Positions 30,340 to 37,829 of a DNA stretch of 64,000 bases are shown here, piece by piece. A program made the translations under genes and the position numbers. Numbering within the stretch: the first letter of the stretch is position 1; each line of letters begins with the position of its first letter. The stretch is taken from the NCBI GenBank assembly GCA_016183775.1, contig JACPDY010000093.1:1-64000 (forward strand), in the 5' to 3' direction. The notes below the pieces were generated by a model. That model made no database searches and was not told where the DNA came from. It saw nothing but the letters and a program-made list of their open reading frames with translations. Origin of the DNA: Bacteroidota bacterium (GTDB lineage: Bacteria > Bacteroidota > Bacteroidia > JABDFU01).

Positions 30340-31047
30340 TTATTCGAACATTACTTTTTTACTTAGCAATTTATTGTCGCCTGCTGCCCCTATCATATAT
30401 ACACCTTTTGGTAGTGTGGTACTGCTCCCTATAGCAACCTTTACACTTCCTTTGTTGTCAGTTAATACTATTTTCGAGTAATATTCCCTACCTAATACAT
30501 CATACAAAACTACCAAGACGGAGGAGTCTGCTTGCAGCCCAGACAATGTAAGTGAAAAGTTCTCGCCGGCCAATATATTTATCGGATTTGGATAAACTGA
30601 AAAGTTGACGATACTATTATTTTCAAAATCTATTGGTATTACATGTGAATAGGAGTACTTTCCGTCAAAATCGGTTTGTTTAAGTCTGTAATAAGAGGTT
30701 TCGGGTAAAAGGTTCTCGTCTACTCCTGTATAATCTCTAATCGTGCTGCTATTTCCGGCCGCTTTTACATTTAGTACTTCCTTAAAATTAATTCCATCAC
30801 TACATTTTTCGATAGTAAAATAATCGTTATTAATTTCTGTCGCGGTTGCCCATGTTAAATACACACTGCCTTGCTTACATATAGCTTCAAACCTAAGTAA
30901 TTCTATGGGTAAAGGCACCTCATTACCAACAGAGCCAACACAACTGAACGAAAACCCACCATCGTTTCCTACATTGTATTGAGCATAAGCTACTGTTCGG
31001 ACAACGAGTAACAAAAGAACTGAATATATTGATTTGAGTTTTTTCAT
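30340..31047 (-). CDS. Secreted protein with T9SS type A sorting domain, 235 aa
   Basis: The signal peptide (IYSVLLLLVVRTVAYAQ) is followed by a short fibronectin-like segment (LRFEAICKQGSVYLTWATAT, YYRLKQTDFDGKYSYS). This is the usual linker before a C-terminal type A sorting domain (FSVYPNPINILAGENFSLTL ... VLYDVLGREYYSK ... LPKGVYMIGA ... KKVMFE). It should be secreted by the T9SS. With so little sequence beyond the export signals, a structural or anchoring role is possible. It is 39 bp downstream of the SUMF1-fold gene and probably co-transcribed with it. Confidence 0.85.
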   Translation of the reverse strand: MKKLKSIYSVLLLLVVRTVAYAQYNVGNDGGFSFSCVGSVGNEVPLPIELLRFEAICKQGSVYLTWATATEINNDYFTIEKCSDGINFKEVLNVKAAGNSSTIRDYTGVDENLLPETSYYRLKQTDFDGKYSYSHVIPIDFENNSIVNFSVYPNPINILAGENFSLTLSGLQADSSVLVVLYDVLGREYYSKIVLTDNKGSVKVAIGSSTTLPKGVYMIGAAGDNKLLSKKVMFE

Positions 31048-31086
31048 CTGGCTTGTATTTTAAATGTCTCTTTTGAAAAACCCCGG

Positions 31087-32676
31087 CTAAGGCACCACAC
31101 GAATACCACGACCACCGTGACGGACACTACGCACGCTGTAGGACTCAGCTGCGTTACGGCGGTCGGACACACGCAGGTTAAGTGCAGAGGTGTACCAAGC
31201 ACCGCCACGAAAGCCAGTGCCTATGGCATCGGTTACTGGCCAGTTGTTCGCATCGGCATCGCCACCACTGGTTAGTACACCATTGCCATGAGTGCCTGTA
31301 AAGGCTCTGCCTGTGGCGTTACCCACTGATACAGAGCGATCCCAAAGGTTGCCAGTTAACTCCATGATACCGTAATAACTTGCCCCTACGCCTTCTCGTG
31401 TATTTACACCCTGCCCAAAATTGCCTACCCGCATGGGTCCTTGTATGCTGGCATGATTTCCATAAGCACCATTAGCACCTGCATTGCTGGCAGTTTCGTT
31501 GTTTGCTCCGCTATTGCTGATACCGGTTGCCTGTGTTATGCTGGTGGAGCCCCATGCATATTCATCGGCAAGAGCAGCCTGCGTGCCACGGCATGCTTTT
31601 TCGTATTCCAGCTCGGTCATGGGGCGTAGCGCTGCCCAATCAAGGTAAGCGGAAAGGTCTGCCCAATTTAATAAGTTGCAGGCAATATTTTGTCCGTCAA
31701 CGCTTTCGTTAGCTGTTCCATCACCATCTAAATCGCAATAAAAAGTTATCGGGTCGGAGGTGTGTATGGTTGCATCACAACGTATTCCATTTCGATACAA
31801 AAGAGTTGAAGTATTCGACATGACATACCTGTTTGTAACAGAAGTAATTCCAGTAGCAAGATCCGTATTAGTCCTGGCATTCTGTTGATCCCTGGTTAAC
31901 TTGTTTAAAAATGCTACATATTGATCCTGGGAAATTTCATACTTCATGCAATAAAATGCGTTATATCCTTTTGGGAAGGCTGCCGGAAGGCTTTGGCTTG
32001 TGACATCGTTAAAATCATCGGGTACCCCCATCGCGAAAGCATTATTATTCCCCAAAGTGCCGGCACCACCACCGCCAAGGGTTAAAGCGCCTTCGGAGGT
32101 TATTTGAAAGACTGTTCCTGCTGTAGCGTTTTCAAAGTGCCCTTCTCTATTACTACTTGTACCATCACCGGCATCAAAACTACCCTGGGGCACATATACC
32201 ATTTCTATGGCAAATACGCATACTTCCACACTATCGCCATCAGCCAGCCCGTCTACACCATAGTTCCAACGCAGCTTAACTCCGGTATAATTTACGCTAC
32301 CATTTACCATATCGGCATCGCGGTGTATAAACACACCATAAGCGCCACCGGCGCTGTTGTCGTTTCTGCTGGCTATATTGCTATTCGCGGGTTCGGTGTG
32401 TCCATCACCACTGCCAGTACCGTCCACCCAATTGAGTGTAGCGTGGTTCCATGTGGTTTGCGTTTTTAAACGGTATTTTATAAATACCCAGGCAGCATCC
32501 CAATTTGATGGTCCTGCACTGGTTCGCCAGGAGTTATTCCAACTAATGTCGCAATTTACGAGGGTGTAATCCGATGTGGCGTTTCGCCCGTTGAGAACTA
32601 TATTGCTCACTGTAACTCCATTGCCAAATACGCACAATGGCATGAATGCCAACGATAGTAAAATGCTTCTTTTCAT
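31087..32676 (-). CDS. Secreted SUMF1/FGE-fold protein, probably non-catalytic
   Basis: The start chosen at 32676 gives the signal peptide MKRSILLSLAFMPLCVFG; an upstream in-frame ATG adds 17 residues. About residues 19-150 form a beta-rich domain of unknown type (TVSNIVLNGRNATSDYTLVN). From about 155 the formylglycine-generating-enzyme (SUMF1) fold follows: VYVPQGSFDAGDG, MKYEISQDQYVAFLN, RPMTELEYEKACRG, YYGIMELTGNLWDR, GFRGGAWYTSALNLRVSDRR, GGRGIRVV. The paired catalytic cysteines of true FGE are not evident, so it is likely a binding protein of the C-type-lectin-like fold. The 3' quarter of the gene is notably GC-rich. The following gene has a T9SS tail, while this one has none. Confidence 0.85.
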   Translation of the reverse strand: MKRSILLSLAFMPLCVFGNGVTVSNIVLNGRNATSDYTLVNCDISWNNSWRTSAGPSNWDAAWVFIKYRLKTQTTWNHATLNWVDGTGSGDGHTEPANSNIASRNDNSAGGAYGVFIHRDADMVNGSVNYTGVKLRWNYGVDGLADGDSVEVCVFAIEMVYVPQGSFDAGDGTSSNREGHFENATAGTVFQITSEGALTLGGGGAGTLGNNNAFAMGVPDDFNDVTSQSLPAAFPKGYNAFYCMKYEISQDQYVAFLNKLTRDQQNARTNTDLATGITSVTNRYVMSNTSTLLYRNGIRCDATIHTSDPITFYCDLDGDGTANESVDGQNIACNLLNWADLSAYLDWAALRPMTELEYEKACRGTQAALADEYAWGSTSITQATGISNSGANNETASNAGANGAYGNHASIQGPMRVGNFGQGVNTREGVGASYYGIMELTGNLWDRSVSVGNATGRAFTGTHGNGVLTSGGDADANNWPVTDAIGTGFRGGAWYTSALNLRVSDRRNAAESYSVRSVRHGGRGIRVVP

Positions 32677-32730
32677 GGACAGGCATTGGACTACGCGCCT
32701 AAATATTTTCAACAGACTACTGATCATCAG

Positions 32731-34800
32731 TCAGGGAGATGTTACAGTTATGTTTATGTTACAATTATTTTTATCCTTAATGTTTATCGTGTATGCTCCC
32801 GGACACAGCTTATTTTTGTACCTGTTTGCGTATCCATCCGGCCATAGGTAAGTGTATGGGCTTGTGCCGCCTGTGGCATTTACCAGTATCCATTCCTTGC
32901 ATCCGCATTCCGTACAATTGGCGGTGCCCTTGGTGAATAGGCCGACTAATGGAGAAGGGGAAGATATTGTTGCAGCAGATGTTGCTGTACAGCCATTCGC
33001 ATCAGTTACTGTTACAATATAAGATCCCGCTATAAGGCCTGTTGCTGTTATGCCGGTTTGTCCTGTAGCAGGCCATAAATAGGTATAAGGACTTGTGCCT
33101 CCGTTGGCTGCAACTGTTGCCGATCCATTGCTGCCTGAATCACAACTTACATTCGTTTGCGTTGAAATACCTGCGGTAAGAGTACAGCCGCAATTGTTGA
33201 TAGTAACAATTTGTGTTATAGAATCTTTACTTGCCGTACAATTAGTAACTACTACTTTTACAGAATATGATCCCGCGGAGCTGTATGTATGTGACGGGTT
33301 GATAAGGGTGGATATGTTATTGATACCTGAACCCGGATCTCCAAAATCCCATGAATAAGATTTTATTTCATTACAACCTGGAACGCTGGCATCCGTGAAT
33401 GAAACATTTGCAGGTGCACAGCTATTGTTAGGGTTGAATGTATATGATGCTGTAGGTTTATCGGGAACATACCTCCACATATTATTAAGCCTTGCAGCGG
33501 GTGATCCTCCTGAAAAAAACCATAATTCATTTGTATTGGGTCTTCTAAAGGGAAGATTCCCTAGTCCGGCTTTGGGCATATTAGTTGGCGCTGAGACACC
33601 CTTTGCACCATAAACTCCGGCTTGATTTGGAAGTTTAGAACCACTTACCCAAGTCCAATTCCCTGTTGCATGGCTGTATCTCCATAAGTCATTTCGGAGA
33701 TTGCTACCATCAGAGACTGATCCTCCCCATAACCAAAAATTTCCACAATCATCTTCCCACCGGCCACGATTTTCATATACTGCTGGAGGATTATTTGCAG
33801 GGGCATCTGCACAAAGCGTTCCATATGTTCCGTTTGGATTACCCGGACCATTTGTACCTTTCATCCAGGTCCATTCGTTTGTAAGCGGATCATATTTCCA
33901 TAAATCATCCAATGTTGAAATATTGTTCTTTCCTCCAAACAACCAGAAATTACCAACCAGATCCTTCCAACTGGCATATACAAACCTGGATCCGGGAACA
34001 TTGGCAGAAGCGGATATACCCATTGTGCCATAAACACCAGTCTGGTTGCTAAGATTACTTCCACTCATCCATGTCCATTGACTACTAACCGGGTCAAATT
34101 TCCATAAGTCGTTCAAAAGACCCGTTGCGCCACTTCCATCATAGCCCTGTCCTCCAAACATCCATATGTTTCCTTGGGCATCAGCCCACATTGCATCAGT
34201 TTCTGCTCTGCCACCTGGGTTGTTTGTTGGGGATGGAATTCCTTTCGTTCCATATATTCCAGATTGATTTGATAAGGTGCTACCTGCCATCCAGGTCCAC
34301 TCGTTTGTTAAGGGATCATATTTCCATAAATCATTCGTGAATCCTCCGTTGTATATTCCTCCAAACAACCAAAATTTTCCTTGTAAATCAACACAGGTGG
34401 CTGAGGCAAATCCTCTTCGACTGGGAGTATTTGCAATATTCGGAATACCTAATACGCCGTAAACCCCAGCTGCAGGTACTCCTGGACCTCCTTTCATCCA
34501 GGTCCATTCATTTGTGACAGGATTAAATTTCCATAGATCAGTACTATATAGGGTGGCATTTGTAACAGATCCACCAAAATGCCAAAAATTACCCTGCAAG
34601 TCCACCCATTCTCCGCCCCCTTCATATCTTCCGGCTGGCTTATTTGCCGGGGAGGCTACACCTTGTATTCCGAAAACAGCTGTCGGGTTTATTATATTAT
34701 CACCGGCCATCCATGTCCATTCATTATACTGTGCAATACAACTTGCAGATAGAAAACAGGAAACGAAGAGCAAGAGCAGTGGCAGGCAGAGAACTTGCAT
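32731..34800 (-). CDS. Kelch-repeat surface protein with PKD, SprB and CGCKEW C-terminal domain
   Basis: The start at 34800 gives the signal peptide MQVLCLPLLLLFVSCFLSAS; a longer frame starting at 34920 would put 40 charged residues before it. About six Kelch repeats follow (about 25-415), each with NEWTWM.G, GVYG..G and LW.FDP..N blocks, forming a beta-propeller. Next come a PKD domain (about 430-510, SYSWDFGDPGSGINNISTL), an SprB repeat (about 520-600) and the shared terminal domain (CTECGCKEW ... LCPG ... VTSP). It shows that the terminal domain is attached to different propeller types. It shares a 77-bp identical block with the SBBP gene at 19989. Confidence 0.88.
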   Translation of the reverse strand: MQVLCLPLLLLFVSCFLSASCIAQYNEWTWMAGDNIINPTAVFGIQGVASPANKPAGRYEGGGEWVDLQGNFWHFGGSVTNATLYSTDLWKFNPVTNEWTWMKGGPGVPAAGVYGVLGIPNIANTPSRRGFASATCVDLQGKFWLFGGIYNGGFTNDLWKYDPLTNEWTWMAGSTLSNQSGIYGTKGIPSPTNNPGGRAETDAMWADAQGNIWMFGGQGYDGSGATGLLNDLWKFDPVSSQWTWMSGSNLSNQTGVYGTMGISASANVPGSRFVYASWKDLVGNFWLFGGKNNISTLDDLWKYDPLTNEWTWMKGTNGPGNPNGTYGTLCADAPANNPPAVYENRGRWEDDCGNFWLWGGSVSDGSNLRNDLWRYSHATGNWTWVSGSKLPNQAGVYGAKGVSAPTNMPKAGLGNLPFRRPNTNELWFFSGGSPAARLNNMWRYVPDKPTASYTFNPNNSCAPANVSFTDASVPGCNEIKSYSWDFGDPGSGINNISTLINPSHTYSSAGSYSVKVVVTNCTASKDSITQIVTINNCGCTLTAGISTQTNVSCDSGSNGSATVAANGGTSPYTYLWPATGQTGITATGLIAGSYIVTVTDANGCTATSAATISSPSPLVGLFTKGTANCTECGCKEWILVNATGGTSPYTYLWPDGYANRYKNKLCPGAYTINIKDKNNCNINITVTSP

Positions 34801-34916
34801 TTTATGTTCCTGGCTCTTTGTGTAAATTGTACATGCTCGTTTCAAATTGAAAGAAATAATTGTCAAGTTACAAGAAAATTTTCTATCAAAAATTTGGCAG
34901 ACATAATTTCGTTTTT

Positions 34917-35120
34917 TCATTTGTATCCGATGCGTATGATAAAATCTTTTGTTTTTGTTTTCGCGGATTTTGATAATGATGGGAAGTCGAAATCCGTGTT
35001 ATCGATGCCTACCCGTTTCTTGATCCATTTGCTGTTGCCTCCGATGTCGAGCTTTTCCAGGAAATCATTGCTGATAATATTTTCCGGGTAAAATGTTCCT
35101 ATTCCGTGCAGGTATAACAT
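34917..35120 (-). pseudogene. Truncated ketoacyl-ACP synthase III (FabH-like) fragment
   Basis: The first 39 residues (MLYLHGIGTFYPENIIS, DFLEKLDIGGNSKWI, KKRVGI) match the N-terminus of 3-oxoacyl-ACP synthase III family proteins, which use the same G.G.Y.PEN.ISN..L pattern. The remaining 28 residues (DNTDFDFPSLSKSAKTKTKDF...) do not follow the family, and the frame stops after 67 residues instead of about 330-350. The catalytic Cys, His and Asn regions are missing. It is best read as the remnant of a larger gene cut by a deletion. It lies just downstream of the E1-methyltransferase gene on the same strand. Confidence 0.6.
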
Positions 35121-35160
35121 AGGTTATTTTTTTAAATGGTTACTAAGTTATTGTTTGCAT

Positions 35161-36843
35161 TTATAGCAACACTTTTCGTGCAGTAAATTCAAAACAATTC
35201 CCACTTATTTTTTCAAAGATTAATTTAAAACCTGCGTTACTGATTATTTCTTTTACCTCTGCAACCTGGTAAGGTCGATGAAGAATTCCTTTTTTCATTC
35301 CCCAGGAATTGATTCGATTGGAAATTTGATCCCATATGCTTTGGGCATGAGGGTATAGTAGGACATTTCCGGCCAAAGTTCCATTGGGCTTCAATACCCG
35401 GTGGAGCTCTTTCATGCCAGCCTCTATGGCTGGAAGGCAGTGAATGGCATTGGCGATATTCGCTGTATCAAAAGACTCACTGGAATAAGGCAATCTGGAA
35501 ATGTCAGCCCGGAGCAATTCGACGGACTTTTCGTTCTGAAATCTTTTTCGAGCTCCGACCAGCATTCGATCAGCATAATCGAAACCGAAAATTTGCGAGG
35601 GCTTCATTTTTCTCCACCGTCGCCATTTCAATATCAGATCGAGTAAAGTTCCAGTTCCTATAGCCGCCTCTAAATGTTTGTCACCCATATTTTTAGAAAA
35701 CAGACGAACCTGTGCAAGCAGAGTACTTCGATAAGAAAAGGTCAAAATCAAAAAACCGCGAAGATCGTACCACCAGGGTTCGGATGAATAAGCCTTATCG
35801 ATTTTATTTATTTCAAAATCATTTTGAACGCAGGCAACTGGCTTGTTTATACTTAGTGTGTTCGAGTTAATCTGAGTGTTTTTTTCAACTGTTAGTTTAG
35901 CCATTTGTTTAATTTTTATTTTATATACTGCTACTTTTAGTTTTTGTATGGGATTTCTATTGCCCAATGGCATATATCCTGTAATGAATTTTTTTAACCA
36001 TAAGTCGTATTGAAAATAATGAGGCGCTGATTTCACTTTATTTGGTTGAAGTAGTATTCGTATTACTTCAGTTGCGGCAGCAGCAGTAGATAAATGGCAG
36101 CTAAGGCCTAATGATGGCCCTTTTCGCGCATCCACGCTAAAACGACTCATATCCAAATAGCGTAAATGTGTTAGCCTGGGACTAAGGCCTATACCAAATT
36201 GCAAAACCATATCTTTTTCAGACATGGAGTCATGAATATTAAAGTATTTGTCGAAACTCATTGTGTCTGGAGCAAACACAAGCATAGCAGTACTGTATCC
36301 CATAGGACCAGCCGTGATCACATATATTTTCTTTTCTTTTGCTTTATTAAAAAGCATTCTCCTGATTTTCATTTCAAAGAAGTCCAGGCTGTCAACAACC
36401 ACATCAACACCTTCTAAAAAAGCGTCAATGTTATCGGAGTTAATGCCATTTTCAAAGACTTGCAGGTTAAGATAGGGGTTTATATCCATAGCTTCCCGAG
36501 CCATGGCAAACACTTTGGATCGGTTCAGATTAGTTCTTTTAGCTCCATATTGCCTGTTGATGTTTCCAATTTCAAATTTATCGAAATCCGCAATGTGAAA
36601 ATTGCTAATGCCTAAACGGACTAAATTAACAAGATGTAAACCGCCTACTCCACCCATTCCCGGTATGCCAACTTTGCTGCCCCTTAAAAATGCTTGTTCC
36701 GATAAGCTTAATAAACCAAGGTTTCTGGAGAAAGCTTCTTTATAGTAGAATTCTTCGCCTGAAATTTCTGTGTTGACACTTTCAATATCGAAGGTGTGAA
36801 TTACTGCTTTTGGGCACTTTGGTTCTTTGGTTAATGTTTTCAT
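35161..36843 (-). CDS. E1/ThiF-like adenylyltransferase fused to class I SAM-dependent methyltransferase
   Basis: Residues about 40-285 form an E1-like (ThiF/MoeB/UBA) adenylation domain. It has a nucleotide-binding GMGGVGG loop (62-68), ADFDKFEIGNINRQ (85-98) with the ATP-contacting Asp, Asn and Arg, and YVITAGPMGYST (184-195). The zinc-binding CxxC pairs of MoeB/ThiF are absent. After a linker of about 100 residues, residues about 390-555 form a class I methyltransferase: motif I LEAAIGTGTLLDL, acidic loop GFDYADRML, RADISRLPYSSESFD and HRVLKPNGTL. The E1 half should activate a carboxylate as acyl-adenylate, and the other half should transfer a methyl group. The substrate is unknown. The acyltransferase at 37017 lies upstream on the same strand. 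Confidence 0.85.
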   Translation of the reverse strand: MKTLTKEPKCPKAVIHTFDIESVNTEISGEEFYYKEAFSRNLGLLSLSEQAFLRGSKVGIPGMGGVGGLHLVNLVRLGISNFHIADFDKFEIGNINRQYGAKRTNLNRSKVFAMAREAMDINPYLNLQVFENGINSDNIDAFLEGVDVVVDSLDFFEMKIRRMLFNKAKEKKIYVITAGPMGYSTAMLVFAPDTMSFDKYFNIHDSMSEKDMVLQFGIGLSPRLTHLRYLDMSRFSVDARKGPSLGLSCHLSTAAAATEVIRILLQPNKVKSAPHYFQYDLWLKKFITGYMPLGNRNPIQKLKVAVYKIKIKQMAKLTVEKNTQINSNTLSINKPVACVQNDFEINKIDKAYSSEPWWYDLRGFLILTFSYRSTLLAQVRLFSKNMGDKHLEAAIGTGTLLDLILKWRRWRKMKPSQIFGFDYADRMLVGARKRFQNEKSVELLRADISRLPYSSESFDTANIANAIHCLPAIEAGMKELHRVLKPNGTLAGNVLLYPHAQSIWDQISNRINSWGMKKGILHRPYQVAEVKEIISNAGFKLIFEKISGNCFEFTARKVLL

Positions 36844-37016
36844 AGTAATTAAGTTTAAAGTGTACTTTTAGAAAGCTTTGTTTCCTGAATAATAGCCCGG
36901 TAAACTTTTATAATCCTTTTGATTGGCGTAAGTATCAGAAATCAACATATAAATTGCGAACCTCTTGACAATACAGCATTTCTGTAAATATTTGCGAAAA
37001 ACTACCAGGGCAATTG

Positions 37017-37631
37017 TTAACAATAGTATCCTTTTATAGCAAATCGTTGTGCCATTTTTTTAACCTCCAACATCATTGGGGCAACGTAAGTGCCAACATG
37101 CTCATTGTATTTTGTTTCACCTACTAAGATCGCCCCTAAACGTTCTAATGTTGGCTGCAATATATAATTGGCAGGAAATAACGCATAATCTACCCGATTA
37201 GCACTTCCTATTTTAATTGCTTCTTTTATTAAGGAATATAGAAGTTGTACACTACAATCTTGCTTTTTAATGGCTAACATACTCACACTCGCAAATTTGC
37301 CTTTTAGTTTGGAGCGCAATTTTTTATATTCTTCATGATAATGATCGCAGGGGAATTCCTGTTCCCGATTTTCAATTATGGTCACTCGTATTGTCCCTAT
37401 GCAGTTTTCACTATTACATACCAGTAAGTTCAGAGTGCCATTTTGCGTATCGAACTTGTCGTTTAACTTTTCATCCGAAAAGGCAGCTTTGTTAAAATAT
37501 TTATTGTCCTCTACATATACTTTATAACGTAATTTATATACCTCATTTAATTGCTCAACAGATATCGCTTCTTGCACTATATAAGTAAGTCTTTTCGGAT
37601 TCCTTTCTATCGTTGTAGTTTCTGTTTGCAT
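37017..37631 (-). CDS. FeeM/LuxI-like GNAT acyltransferase
   Basis: These 204 residues match the layout of N-acyl amino acid synthases and autoinducer synthases of the GNAT fold (Acetyltransf_5 / LuxI-like). VYKLRYKVYVEDNKYF (about 31-46) is the R-x-x-V-Y entry. DKFDTQNGTLNLLVCN carries the acidic residue after the first strands, IGTIRVTI is the GTxR strand, and FASVSMLAIKK is the acyl-donor strand. Enzymes of this type take an acyl group from acyl-ACP or acyl-CoA and attach it to an amino acid or amine. Next to an E1-like adenylyltransferase it suggests production of an acylated small molecule. It is divergent from the regulator-like gene at 37830. Confidence 0.75.
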   Translation of the reverse strand: MQTETTTIERNPKRLTYIVQEAISVEQLNEVYKLRYKVYVEDNKYFNKAAFSDEKLNDKFDTQNGTLNLLVCNSENCIGTIRVTIIENREQEFPCDHYHEEYKKLRSKLKGKFASVSMLAIKKQDCSVQLLYSLIKEAIKIGSANRVDYALFPANYILQPTLERLGAILVGETKYNEHVGTYVAPMMLEVKKMAQRFAIKGYYC

Positions 37632-37770
37632 AGGGTTTTGTTTTTAGTTTGATTCAGTTTTTAGACTATGTTTAATTTATAATCTATGAAACGTTATGGC
37701 AAACCATTATTTCTACAATGAGATAATCATAAAGTGATATTTGAAAATAAAAATTGCTTAAATTGTTTAA

Positions 37771-37787
37771 ATTCAAGTAATTTGAAT
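37771..37787. promoter_or_regulatory. Palindrome ATTCAA-N5-TTGAAT in divergent spacer
   Basis: Six-base perfect arms separated by five bases, about 43 bp before the TTG start at 37830 and within the 197-bp spacer shared with the acyltransferase gene. It could be an operator, but chance palindromes are common in such AT-rich DNA. The rest of the spacer shows nothing else. Confidence 0.3.
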
Positions 37788-37829
37788 AAATTTATGTAAT
37801 TACTTGTCCCAAACTTAATTTCAAAATAA

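Noticed and set aside
31087-32676. Diversity-generating retroelement target
   Set aside because: The fold fits, but there is no reverse transcriptase, accessory gene or template repeat in the window.
14576-34800. Type B (gliding-motility-associated) T9SS sorting domain on the large surface proteins
   Set aside because: The type B signature (FTPNGDGxND-like) is absent; the tails are the separate Cys-rich CGCKEW domain.
35161-36843. MoeB/ThiF of molybdopterin or thiamin synthesis, or a ubiquitin-like conjugation (Bil/CBASS-type) defence operon
   Set aside because: There are no zinc CxxC pairs and no sulfur-carrier, Ubl, E2 or JAB gene nearby; the partner is an acyltransferase instead.
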